A DNA stretch of 64,000 nt from Candidatus Enterococcus murrayae (GTDB lineage Bacteria > Bacillota > Bacilli > Lactobacillales > Enterococcaceae), in assembly GCF_017315985.1 (NCBI RefSeq), contig NZ_JAFLVR010000020.1:243707-307706 (forward strand). Direction: 5' to 3'. Numbering within the stretch: position 1 is the first letter of the stretch; each line of letters opens with the position of its first letter. Position numbers and translations under genes: made by a program. Below the pieces are notes generated by a model, which was not told the origin of the DNA, did not search any database, and was given only the letters and a program-made list of their open reading frames with translations. Positions 9,007 to 17,045 of this stretch are shown here, piece after piece.

Positions 9007-9035
9007 ATTATAATTGGCATATACCAATTAGTCAA
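9007..9035 (-). promoter_or_regulatory. Consensus promoter with a palindrome filling the spacer (recombinase gene)
   Basis: Read on the minus strand: TTGACT (9035-9030), a 17-bp spacer and TATAAT (9012-9007), 54 bp before the recombinase start. Perfect 7-bp inverted arms TAATTGG/CCAATTA (9011-9017 and 9024-9030, 6-bp gap) occupy the spacer. Such an arrangement usually marks a repressor operator. The 7+6+7 geometry also recalls a recombinase core site. Confidence 0.75.
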
Positions 9036-9258
9036 GTTTAAAATAACGTATATATAGATGAATACGAAGGGAGGAGGGCTAGTAAAAATATTAACTATTA
9101 CTGAAAAATGGTTCTTTCTATAAAGCTTTAAGTATACTATCAAAGTTATAAAATAACCAATAACAAAATATAAAAAAGGGGGAGACAGTAACAAAAAAAG
9201 ACTCAAAGTATTTTTCAATCTAAGAATTTCATAATCAATTGTTGCACATAAACTTCAT

Positions 9259-9735
9259 CTAACTATGGAAATTCACTTGAAATGTCTTAGCAAATCCTTG
9301 ATAAACCAACATCTTTACACACGTTGGTTCAATTAAGTTCGAAACTTTTTTGGCTTGAATCGTGATTGGATCGTTGCTGTTGATGAAAATTCACTCTGAA
9401 AATATTCTGAAATGACCGCTTGTAAATGTCGCTTTTTTAGTGCTGTTCACAGTAAAAAAATCATGCTTTCGGGAAAATAGATATTGTTACGAAAACATGA
9501 TTTCTTGTTGGCGATCGCCCTCGAGTATAAAATCAGTGATTATCCGCTGCCAATCATCGAATCGTCTATACTAGCAAAAAATCCTGTAATTGGCATGATC
9601 GATCACCGCTGCATTCGTGTATGATGACTTATTGGCTATATTCAGCCTTGATTTGCTGCCAAACGTCGCTTCGTAATCGTTTAGATACACATGATCGTAT
9701 AACCAATTCGCTGAACGCAGTTTCTGATAGTTCAT
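9259..9735 (-). pseudogene. Unrecognised protein-coding remnant with three in-frame stops
   Basis: From an ATG at 9735 (AAGGA five bases upstream) one reading frame runs 159 codons to a TAG at 9261-9259. It is interrupted only by TAG (9573-9571), TAA (9489-9487) and TGA (9393-9391). The decoded pieces are normal in composition, for example SYTNAAVIDHANYRIFC, then RRFDDWQRIITDFILEGD, then SNDPITIQAKKVSNLIEP. Neither strand has an intact gene here. I do not recognise the family. Three nonsense changes without a frameshift suggest decay by point mutation. Suppression or a sequence error is less likely with three stops. Confidence 0.6.
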
Positions 9736-9925
9736 CTTGATCCTTCATCATTATTGTTGCTGCTTAGTTGTTCATCAATTAAATTTACTTTATGTCTTAT
9801 CAGCTTTAACTAAAAATAAAAATGCTGACGCTTTAAAAAAAATCTCACACTGATCATATAAAAAGACCAATAATAATCTAGTTTTAACGCATTCGTGGTT
9901 TGATCAGCTCTTTCTTTTAAGCTCT

Positions 9926-9967
9926 TTTATGGTTTGAGAAAAACTAACATTATTCTCAAACCATAAA
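9926..9967. repeat. Isolated 15-bp perfect inverted repeat
   Basis: Arms 9926-9940 and 9953-9967 (TTTATGGTTTGAGAA and its complement) are perfect over 15 bp with a 12-base loop. No T-run follows on either strand, so it is a poor terminator. It sits between the pseudogene and the LuxR-type regulator and may be an operator, a processing site or the trace of a lost mobile element. The rest of 9740-10020 shows nothing else I can support. Confidence 0.6.
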
Positions 9968-10023
9968 GGAACCCATTCTCGCACTTAAAAGGACGATTGA
10001 ATTTCGTTTACCAAAATGGGCAA

Positions 10024-10064
10024 AAATATCCATAAGAACATCGCTTATTCAGCAGTTCCTATGG
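10024..10064 (-). terminator. Intrinsic terminator of the exporter/regulator operon
   Basis: Just after the stop of the LuxR-type gene, arms 10055-10064 and 10030-10039 (CCATAGGAAC pairing with GTTCTTATGG, one G-U pair) enclose a 15-base loop. ATATTTTTG follows on the minus strand. Confidence 0.65.
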
Positions 10065-10070
10065 ATTCGT

Positions 10071-12644
10071 TCAGAGCATTTGCAATTGTTTTGCTTTAGA
10101 AATGGCAGTCACTCTGGAATTGACCTCCAATTTACGATAAATATTCAAAATGTGTGTTTTGACTGTAGCCACGGAAATGAACAGTTTATCGGCAATTGCT
10201 TTATTCGTAAGACCCTTCGCCATTTCGGCTAGAATCTCCAGCTCTCGTTCCGTTAATAAAGAAAGTGAGTTGCTGCAGCATAAATTCACTATTTTGCTAT
10301 GAAAGACTTGTTCCCTTGGCTCCAGATTTGCTTCAATTTCGGTCTTCGACAGCTTCATTAACTCTTCGATCTCTTCTCGATAAAGGAAAAAGTCAATGAG
10401 TATCTGATTTTCATTCCCATAATATAAGCACTCATAATAAATATTGAGCTGCTGTCTGGCGGTATCTTCCTTCATTTCCAGCAAAACTGAAAGCTTAAGC
10501 AGATTTGCTTCAATAATTTTAGAATAGATGCGCTGCTTTCGACTTCTTTCTAAAATTTGATCAGCAATTTCCAAACACTCTTGATAATTCCCTCTTTTTA
10601 AAAGGATCATACCGTAAAACAATTGATACGCCATATTATGAAGCTCTGGATGCTGCTCAAAGGCCTCAATAAACCGTTCTTCATAATAACCGGGTAATTG
10701 CCCTATTTTTAAGGCATATTTCATGATTCCAGATTGTGTAAGTGGATTACTGTAGGTTCCCGTCGCTCCAGTCTCCATTTCTTTAAAGGCCTGCCAAGCT
10801 TTTTCCTCTTCATCGGAAAGATAATACAGCTCTGCCAAATTATACAAATAAGAAGCCCGAATATGTGGATGCCTATTTGTATCGGCTTTTTGTAAGGTCT
10901 CTGCTGCCGCCTTCAAGTTAAGCTGCTTCAAATGAATCCCCGTTATCGTGATATAAAAGCTGACTTGATAGGTCTCCTTCATCTTCGAATTAAAGCCCAT
11001 ACTGTCTAATTTCTGGTGAACGGATGTCAAGATTGCTAACCCCTTATCCAGCTCACCTGTTTCCTCGAAAACTTGTGCTAATAACGTCTGATTAAAATAC
11101 ATCAGAAAATTATTCTGATTCCTCTGATTCAATTTGGAACTCGCCCCAATGAACTGTTTGGCTTGTTGATAGCTTTCTTTAAAGAAAAGAATCACGGCAC
11201 TCTTCAGAAATATCAATGCTTTAGATACATCATCTAACTTCAGTTGATTGACTTCTTGAATAGTGTTTGGCATTTGTACTGTCGTTACATAATCAGAACC
11301 AAGTAATAGCTTTATACCACTGAGAGCACGGATCTCTTTTTGATTCGGATATTTTGCTTCTAACGCTTCAATTAATTCAAAACAGTTCTCATATTCAAGG
11401 TTAGAATAGTAATAAACGAATTTTTGAAAAGCGAAATTAATATTAGACAAAGTGATCTCTTTAGGGATTTGCTCGATATAATAAATACGCCGTAAGGATT
11501 GTTCGTTTTCTACAATCAACTTCATAAGCTGCGAATAATCCTCCAGCTCGAACAATAAGGACATCCCTTCATCTAAATAACCATCCTTAATAAAAACTGC
11601 TGCTGTTTGTTCCTTAATCGATACTTGTTGTTCGTTTGGCAACAGCTGAAACTTCTTCACTAGATACTCCTTAAGAATCGGATGAAAAGTAAATCTTTGC
11701 TCCTCATTATCAATACAGGTGACCATAAGATTCTTTTCCTGCAGACTCTCGATCATCGCTGAGAAATCACTCCTTGGAAAGAGTTGGTGACTTAGCCTGG
11801 GATAGATAAAAGGAAAATAGCCAGAAAAAATCAAAAATTTCTGCTCCTCCTTCGTCAAATTCCCCAATATCTCCTTTGCTAAATAATCAGAAAGTATTTT
11901 ATTTTCAAAGCTGATTCTTTGAACTTGCGTCTGCTCAACTATTTTTACTGCCATCAATAGTTTTAATCCACCAATCCAACCCTTGGCCGTTTCCAGCAAA
12001 TAGCTTTCCGTTTCTTGTGAAAGCTCTTCATGAGAATTTTGCTGGATGAAGGTCCTCCCTTCCTCCTCCGATAAAAGAAACTCCTCTTCTTGAATATACA
12101 GAAGCTGTTCTGCCAGTAAAAATTTTGTTAAATATAAATCTGGTTGGTATCTAGTTGTGATCACTACATTCAAATTTTCTGGAAGCTCTTCTAGAAAAAG
12201 TTCAAATGAATGGAGAACTTCCCTGTTTCTTATCGTGTGAAAATCATCCAGTATCAAATGAGTACTCGCTTCAAGGGAAATACTGCTTACCAAAAAAGAA
12301 ACAAACTCCTCGCTATTTTCAGGTTTCATGTTCGCTTGAAAATAAACCATAAGCTCTTCCTTCATTAAACCTAGCTGCCTTTTCAATGCTTCAATCATAT
12401 AGCTCCAAAAAACAACCAAATGATTGCAGTCTTCATTAAGCGTCAGCCATCGCCATTGGTCTGCCGGCCACAGACTAAGCGTGTTGCGAATAGCAGTAGT
12501 TTTTCCATGCCCTGCTCCTGCCTCTAAAATCATCAGTTTCTTTTTGAGTCCCATTTGAAGCTTGTCCGCCAATGCTCTTCTAATAACGAATTTTTCGAGA
12601 ACTTCTGGTGCCTTCACACGATTGGCTGATAAATGTTTTCCCAT
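10071..12644 (-). CDS. Large MalT/LuxR-type ATP-dependent transcriptional regulator
   Basis: 857 residues from the ATG at 12644 (GGAAGGAAAACC upstream; a 14-residue longer frame lacks a site). The N-terminal STAND-type NTPase has a Walker A with GAGHGKTT (about 45-52) and a Walker B-like LILDDFH. A long helical TPR-like sensor region (350-780) follows, then a C-terminal LuxR helix-turn-helix (about 795-855) with LTERELEILAEMAKGLTNKAIA. Such proteins oligomerise with ATP and an inducer. It is the last gene of an operon with an ABC-2 exporter, 48 bp after the second permease, so it probably senses the exported compound or a related signal and controls the exporter (inference). Confidence 0.85.
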   Translation of the reverse strand: MGKHLSANRVKAPEVLEKFVIRRALADKLQMGLKKKLMILEAGAGHGKTTAIRNTLSLWPADQWRWLTLNEDCNHLVVFWSYMIEALKRQLGLMKEELMVYFQANMKPENSEEFVSFLVSSISLEASTHLILDDFHTIRNREVLHSFELFLEELPENLNVVITTRYQPDLYLTKFLLAEQLLYIQEEEFLLSEEEGRTFIQQNSHEELSQETESYLLETAKGWIGGLKLLMAVKIVEQTQVQRISFENKILSDYLAKEILGNLTKEEQKFLIFSGYFPFIYPRLSHQLFPRSDFSAMIESLQEKNLMVTCIDNEEQRFTFHPILKEYLVKKFQLLPNEQQVSIKEQTAAVFIKDGYLDEGMSLLFELEDYSQLMKLIVENEQSLRRIYYIEQIPKEITLSNINFAFQKFVYYYSNLEYENCFELIEALEAKYPNQKEIRALSGIKLLLGSDYVTTVQMPNTIQEVNQLKLDDVSKALIFLKSAVILFFKESYQQAKQFIGASSKLNQRNQNNFLMYFNQTLLAQVFEETGELDKGLAILTSVHQKLDSMGFNSKMKETYQVSFYITITGIHLKQLNLKAAAETLQKADTNRHPHIRASYLYNLAELYYLSDEEEKAWQAFKEMETGATGTYSNPLTQSGIMKYALKIGQLPGYYEERFIEAFEQHPELHNMAYQLFYGMILLKRGNYQECLEIADQILERSRKQRIYSKIIEANLLKLSVLLEMKEDTARQQLNIYYECLYYGNENQILIDFFLYREEIEELMKLSKTEIEANLEPREQVFHSKIVNLCCSNSLSLLTERELEILAEMAKGLTNKAIADKLFISVATVKTHILNIYRKLEVNSRVTAISKAKQLQML

Positions 12645-12691
12645 AAAGGTTTTCCTTCCACTAATAAAGTACCCATAGTATATCAAGAAAT

Positions 12692-13657
12692 TCAGCTGTG
12701 AACATACTCTTTTCTCGTTTTGAAAATGGCAACAGCCAGTAATAGAATACTTATACCAATTAAATAAAACAGTCGTTGATAATTCCCGCTATAGCTTTGA
12801 CCAGCCTCAATATTTTTGACTAGCTCCAAAAATTGCTTTTGCGGCAGCCAGTGGATCAGTCCGTTAAAAAATTTATTCCCGTTATCCAAAGAAAAGAAGC
12901 TGCCTGATAAGATAGTGGTAATCATCATGATCATCGAACCCAGCATACTTGCCGTATCTGCTACTTTAAAAAAGGACGCGTTGCAGATTGAGTAGGCTGT
13001 CGCAAATAAAGCAATCACACTGATTAGTGCTGTGTAGTTAAGCAAAGATAGTCCTATATCAGTAACCCCAAAAAAGGAAACACCCGCGATGATCAAAATA
13101 TTGGGAATAACCAGCAATAGCCACGAGAAAAAGGCATAGACCGTAAATAGTTTGGTAAAGCTGACAGGCGTAGTGGTGATCCGTTCCATGATATGTTTTT
13201 CTTTATCTTCACTGAACAACAACATGTTCGTTACACTGGACATCAACAGAAACATCAGCATATATCCTATGATCTTACTGCCAATTCCTTCGCTGTTTTT
13301 TTCACCGATTTGAGCAACTTGAGGATTGTTGAAATACTCTATTAATTCTGTTTTGTACTTTTCACCCTTAAAGGTCGAGATTACTGGTGCACCACTTCGC
13401 ATATCAACGATCGCATCATAAGTCCCTAACGCTAAAGCTGATTTTGCAGGCGCTTGAGAAAGATGATCAATTTTTACGGCATCAGAAACAAGCTCTTGCT
13501 TAGATGCACCGATTACGCCAATTTTTGTCGAGAAGTTTCCTTTACTGCTGACAAAAACAGCGAGCAAAATGGAGACGACAATCAAGCCCAGCATGACAAA
13601 AAGCCGTGCTTTATTCTGCCAAGTTCTTGCCCAGTCATTTCTGAACATCGCAATCAT
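12692..13657 (-). CDS. ABC-2 type transporter permease
   Basis: 321 residues. One N-terminal membrane helix, an extracytoplasmic segment of about 120 residues, then five further helices, as in ABC-2 (DrrB/NatB-like) permeases. It overlaps the previous permease gene by 4 bp (ATGA), which points to translational coupling. With its neighbour it should form the membrane part of an exporter for a drug, peptide or lipid. The substrate cannot be read from the sequence. Confidence 0.82.
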   Translation of the reverse strand: MIAMFRNDWARTWQNKARLFVMLGLIVVSILLAVFVSSKGNFSTKIGVIGASKQELVSDAVKIDHLSQAPAKSALALGTYDAIVDMRSGAPVISTFKGEKYKTELIEYFNNPQVAQIGEKNSEGIGSKIIGYMLMFLLMSSVTNMLLFSEDKEKHIMERITTTPVSFTKLFTVYAFFSWLLLVIPNILIIAGVSFFGVTDIGLSLLNYTALISVIALFATAYSICNASFFKVADTASMLGSMIMMITTILSGSFFSLDNGNKFFNGLIHWLPQKQFLELVKNIEAGQSYSGNYQRLFYLIGISILLLAVAIFKTRKEYVHS

Positions 13658-14397
13658 ACATATTCCTCCCCATTAAAAAGAATGGTAGCTATCACTAAAA
13701 TCAAAAGCGAACAAATAAGCAGCAGTATAAACATCGAAGAGAAATTTGATGCATTCTGATCGTAAATCATTTCAAAGATTGTTTGCGCTACTTTCGCTGT
13801 AGGCAGCCAGTTGCTGATTTTGACAAAGGTTTCTCCTAAATTAGCTACTGGAAATAGAAAACCCGAAAGCATTGCCAAGGCAGCAGTCAAAATACTGATG
13901 ATTTGATTGGCTACTCCCTCGCTTTTAAAGATACAGCACATGAGGACTCCGATACAGCTGAACAACAAGTTCATACCTGAAAATAAAGCCCAAATTTGTA
14001 CAAGCTTCTCATCACCAAATCTTATCTGAAAAAGCAAATGACAAATCACAGCGGCGATGGTGTAAAAGAGCGTTGTGAAAATGAATGTCGCAACAACTTT
14101 TGAAAAAGGAATAAACCAATTACGAATAGGAGAATAAACGATTCGTAAGTTTGCCTTTTTGATTTTTTCTTCCATAAAACTATTTGCTGAAAAAGTTGCT
14201 GCATACATCGTTGAAAACAGCATTAGAGTAACTCCATAATAGTCATAACTGGTAAAATACTTTCCATATAGTCCTTCAGTTAGAAATCCTAAAATCGCGA
14301 CTAGCAGAAATGGGAACATTAAGCTGAAGAATATCCACATAGGATTTGTTAATAAATTGATCGTGTCCCGTTGTATGATTCTAAATAGTCGATACAT
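13654..14397 (-). CDS. ABC-2 type transporter permease
   Basis: 247 residues with about six membrane helices and no large external domain. The conserved ABC-2 region includes LFSTMYAATFSANSFMEEKI. It starts 19 bp after the ATPase gene and overlaps the second permease by 4 bp. It forms a heterodimeric exporter with its neighbour, energised by the upstream ATPase. Confidence 0.82.
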   Translation of the reverse strand: MYRLFRIIQRDTINLLTNPMWIFFSLMFPFLLVAILGFLTEGLYGKYFTSYDYYGVTLMLFSTMYAATFSANSFMEEKIKKANLRIVYSPIRNWFIPFSKVVATFIFTTLFYTIAAVICHLLFQIRFGDEKLVQIWALFSGMNLLFSCIGVLMCCIFKSEGVANQIISILTAALAMLSGFLFPVANLGETFVKISNWLPTAKVAQTIFEMIYDQNASNFSSMFILLLICSLLILVIATILFNGEEYV

Positions 14398-14416
14398 CCT
14401 TTTCCTCTCCCATCAT

Positions 14417-15352
14417 TCAATCTCTTAAAGAACGCCCCGTCAAATCCAAAAAGATCGTTTCCAGATTTGCCTCTTGAATAACGATGTTTTGAATTTTCTG
14501 CTGCAGTCTGACCAGCATAGCGATGATACGATCAAGATTCTCGATTCCTTTAATCGAAGTAATCAACAGCTCGTCTTCTTTCAGTGAAACTTCCTTCACC
14601 CCTTCAATTTGATAAAATGAGTCAGTCGAAATTTCAGTTGAATCACTGATCTCAATCGCAATCTTTCGTTCGTCATTCTTTTCCTTCAGCGCTTCCTTTG
14701 TTCCTTCAGCAATAATCCGACCATAGTCCATGATAATGATTCGAGAGGCTATCTCCTCTACCTCTTCCATATAATGAGTGGTATAAAGAACGGTCATACC
14801 TTTGGCTTGCATTTTTTTGATTGATTTCAAAATATGATTTCTTGATTGAGGGTCGATCCCTACTGTTGGCTCATCCATAATAAGCAGTGCCGGCTGATGA
14901 GCAATCGCACAAGCAATGTTTAAGCGCCTTTTCATACCGCCAGAAAATGTCGCAACCTTTTCCTTCCGATGATCATCTAGTCCAACAGAATGCAAAGCAA
15001 ATGCAACACCTGATTCCAGCTCTTGTCCCTTTAGACCATACAAGGAAGCAAAAAACTGGACGTTCTTTTCTGCTGTTAGCTCTTCATACAATGCTAAATC
15101 CTGAGGAACTACACCAAGTTGTTGCTTAAACACTTGCAAATTTTGATCAATGGGAGTCCCCTTGTAGGTTACTTCTCCAGAATCATACCCGAGTGCACCG
15201 CACAAAATATTGATCGTTGTACTTTTTGACGCACCATTTGGTCCTAAAAAACATAAAATTTCCCCTTCATGGATAGTAAATGAAATTCCGTGTATAACTT
15301 TTTTGTCTTTGTAGCTTTTTTCTAATCGCTTTACTTCAATGAGTGCTTTCAT
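14417..15352 (-). CDS. ABC exporter ATP-binding protein with substituted Walker A
   Basis: 311 residues from the ATG at 15352 (AAGGAGGAG upstream). ABC signature SGGMKRRL, Walker B LLIMDEP, switch His in YTTHYMEE and a C-terminal accessory domain like that of drug-export (DrrA-type) ATPases. The Walker A reads GPNGASKST: the glycine before the lysine is Ser42 (codon TCA at 15229-15227). All other motifs are intact and the downstream permeases are open, so the operon does not look decayed. First gene of the operon ATPase-permease-permease-regulator. Confidence 0.85.
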   Translation of the reverse strand: MKALIEVKRLEKSYKDKKVIHGISFTIHEGEILCFLGPNGASKSTTINILCGALGYDSGEVTYKGTPIDQNLQVFKQQLGVVPQDLALYEELTAEKNVQFFASLYGLKGQELESGVAFALHSVGLDDHRKEKVATFSGGMKRRLNIACAIAHQPALLIMDEPTVGIDPQSRNHILKSIKKMQAKGMTVLYTTHYMEEVEEIASRIIIMDYGRIIAEGTKEALKEKNDERKIAIEISDSTEISTDSFYQIEGVKEVSLKEDELLITSIKGIENLDRIIAMLVRLQQKIQNIVIQEANLETIFLDLTGRSLRD

Positions 15353-15454
15353 AGACTCTCTCCTCCTTACAACACCTATTGTAAAAAAAGGCTTCACTGA
15401 ATCCTATCCACCAAATGGTTGATATTTGAAAATTCATTTACCCTCAGATCACTA

Positions 15455-15500
15455 AAAAAGAAGTGCTCAAGGTCTCTTTTCGACCTTTCTAGCACTTCAA
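15455..15500 (-). terminator. Intrinsic terminator after the DUF3788 gene
   Basis: Arms 15491-15498 and 15460-15467 (GAAGTGCT/AGCACTTC), extended by AAGGTC/GACCTT inside, are followed on the minus strand by a T-run. It lies 10 bp after the DUF3788 stop. Confidence 0.8.
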
Positions 15501-15508
15501 GCATGTTC

Positions 15509-15925
15509 TTATTTGATATTTTTTTTAAAATTAATCAGCTTAATAGCTGTTCGCAAGCTTTCTTCGTTTTTAAGCGGAAGCAAAACGGCCGTTAATTTAC
15601 CAGTTTTATGAATAGACGCTTCATTTGCTTCAAGCTGGTGGAACAAGTCGTTTGCAACAAGCTGCGGCCATACTCTTTCACCGAAATAAACCGTCACTTT
15701 TACACCTGTCTTCCAAATCGATAGCCAGCCGAGATTCTTCTTTTTAAATAGTATTTTACTTAACCAGTTATTACCATCCTTGTAGTAATTCCAATCTTCT
15801 TTGAAGGAATGCTTGTGCAATTCTTCTAAAAGCTGTTGATAAAGATTTAGATTTTCCACTGATAGATGCTTGGCTAGGTTCTCAATGGTGGGAAATTCTG
15901 TTTGGTCCTTCAGTATTGGTTTCAT
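15509..15925 (-). CDS. DUF3788-type small protein
   Basis: 138 residues with no signal peptide or membrane segment. The central part (KEDWNYYKDGNNWLSKILFKKKNLGWLSIW, read in two pieces around the two tryptophans) and the following beta-rich half resemble DUF3788 proteins, whose function is unknown. It stands downstream of and in line with a WYL regulator 52 bp away, so the two may share a transcript. AAAGGAGGCG precedes the ATG. Confidence 0.6.
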   Translation of the reverse strand: MKPILKDQTEFPTIENLAKHLSVENLNLYQQLLEELHKHSFKEDWNYYKDGNNWLSKILFKKKNLGWLSIWKTGVKVTVYFGERVWPQLVANDLFHQLEANEASIHKTGKLTAVLLPLKNEESLRTAIKLINFKKNIK

Positions 15926-15977
15926 TTAAAACGCCTCCTTTAGTGCCAGTTTAGCAAGTAAAACTCGTCATCACCTG

Positions 15978-16871
15978 TCAAGTTCTATATTTGTTTAACA
16001 GCTGCTCAATCCGATCAGCCATTTTTTCGCGATAATCTTGTGGGGCTAAGATTTCCAAATGATCACCAAATGAAAATAGATAGTTCATCGTTGATTCATC
16101 ATCAGGAAAGCGAATCACCACAATCGAGGTTCCATCCTCTTTTTGTACGATATTGTCAAATTCTTCCTGTACGCGATAGGCAGCGCCCGAATCAAACGCA
16201 AGCGTCAACTCAATTATTTTTTCTGGCGGTGCTTGCTTTTCAGCGAAGACTTTTTTAGGGATCTCTCGATGAAACACTTCCGAAAGCACTCGTAAATCCC
16301 GCATTCTAGTGATTTTAAGTAAGCGACACTCGTCTCTTAAACGGCAAAAGGCGTAGAGATACCAGGCCTTGTCTCGAAAAACCAATTTTAAAGGCTCCAG
16401 CTCTCGTTCAGTAAATTGTCCTTTGCTGCTAAGATAGCTTATTTGAATGACTTTTTTAGAAAGAATCGCCCGCTGGAGCTCATCAAAAAGATGCGTCCGC
16501 AGACCGGTCCAATCTGAAAAATCAATCTCCATCCAATCAAGCTGCTCCTTTTTAAAAAGCATACTGAGCTTTGAAACTAGCGGGCTCGTCTCAGAACCAG
16601 CTGTAAGAGTCAGACTTTGAAGTGCCAGCAAAATTTCTCTTTGCTCTGTATCAGAAAACAATGTCCTGTCTAAAACATAATTTTCCTGAATGAAAATACC
16701 GCCGCCTTTTCCCCTGACTGCATAGACTGGAATTCCGGCAGCACTTAATGCGTCAATGTCTCGATAAATTGTTCGGGCGGAGACTTCGAATTTCTCAGCC
16801 AGCTCTGGAGCTGTAACCGAGCCCTTCTCTAATAAGATAAAAAGAATTTGCAATAGTCGGCTTTCGATCAT
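15978..16871 (-). CDS. HTH/WYL-domain transcriptional regulator (YafY-like)
   Basis: 297 residues. N-terminal winged helix with ELAEKFEVSARTIYRDIDALSAAGIP (read as helix, turn, recognition helix, about 20-45), then a WYL domain (about 140-215) with KAWYLYAFCRLRDECRLLKITR, and a C-terminal WCX extension. Known WYL regulators bind small ligands or nucleic acids. Nothing in the context tells the target, except that it may control itself and the DUF3788 gene behind it. Confidence 0.85.
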   Translation of the reverse strand: MIESRLLQILFILLEKGSVTAPELAEKFEVSARTIYRDIDALSAAGIPVYAVRGKGGGIFIQENYVLDRTLFSDTEQREILLALQSLTLTAGSETSPLVSKLSMLFKKEQLDWMEIDFSDWTGLRTHLFDELQRAILSKKVIQISYLSSKGQFTERELEPLKLVFRDKAWYLYAFCRLRDECRLLKITRMRDLRVLSEVFHREIPKKVFAEKQAPPEKIIELTLAFDSGAAYRVQEEFDNIVQKEDGTSIVVIRFPDDESTMNYLFSFGDHLEILAPQDYREKMADRIEQLLNKYRT

Positions 16872-16945
16872 CTGTCATCCCCCTCATCTTCTAGCATATC
16901 ATGCAAAATAATTGGGTGAAAGCTTAAACCAGCAAAAATAAAGTT

Positions 16946-17022
16946 AAAGCCAAACGGTCATTGGCTATCATCATCGATAGGAAAATGACCGTTTGGCTTT
17001 CATTTTGTTAAGTTATTTTCAG
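16946..17022. repeat. Dispersed hairpin repeat, copy A
   Basis: Perfect 17-bp arms at 16946-16962 and 16984-17000 (AAAGCCAAACGGTCATT and complement), then a conserved tail CATTTTGTTAAGTTATTTTC at 17001-17020. The same tail and arm start recur at 24.4, 47.5 and 62.6 kb. Here the tail lies towards the end of the M24 gene. It can serve as that gene's terminator, but the orientation is opposite to copies B and D. Confidence 0.75.
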
Positions 17023-17045
17023 AAAGACTTTATCTTTGCTGGCTA

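Noticed and set aside
8954-9070. Streptococcal/lactococcal type dif site next to xerS
   Set aside because: No sequence resembling the known dif pattern was found; only the promoter palindrome is present.
8922-9218. 98-residue hydrophobic frame on the minus strand
   Set aside because: It overlaps the recombinase start and its near-perfect promoter, is very AT-rich and has no ribosome site; its hydrophobic look comes from T-rich DNA.
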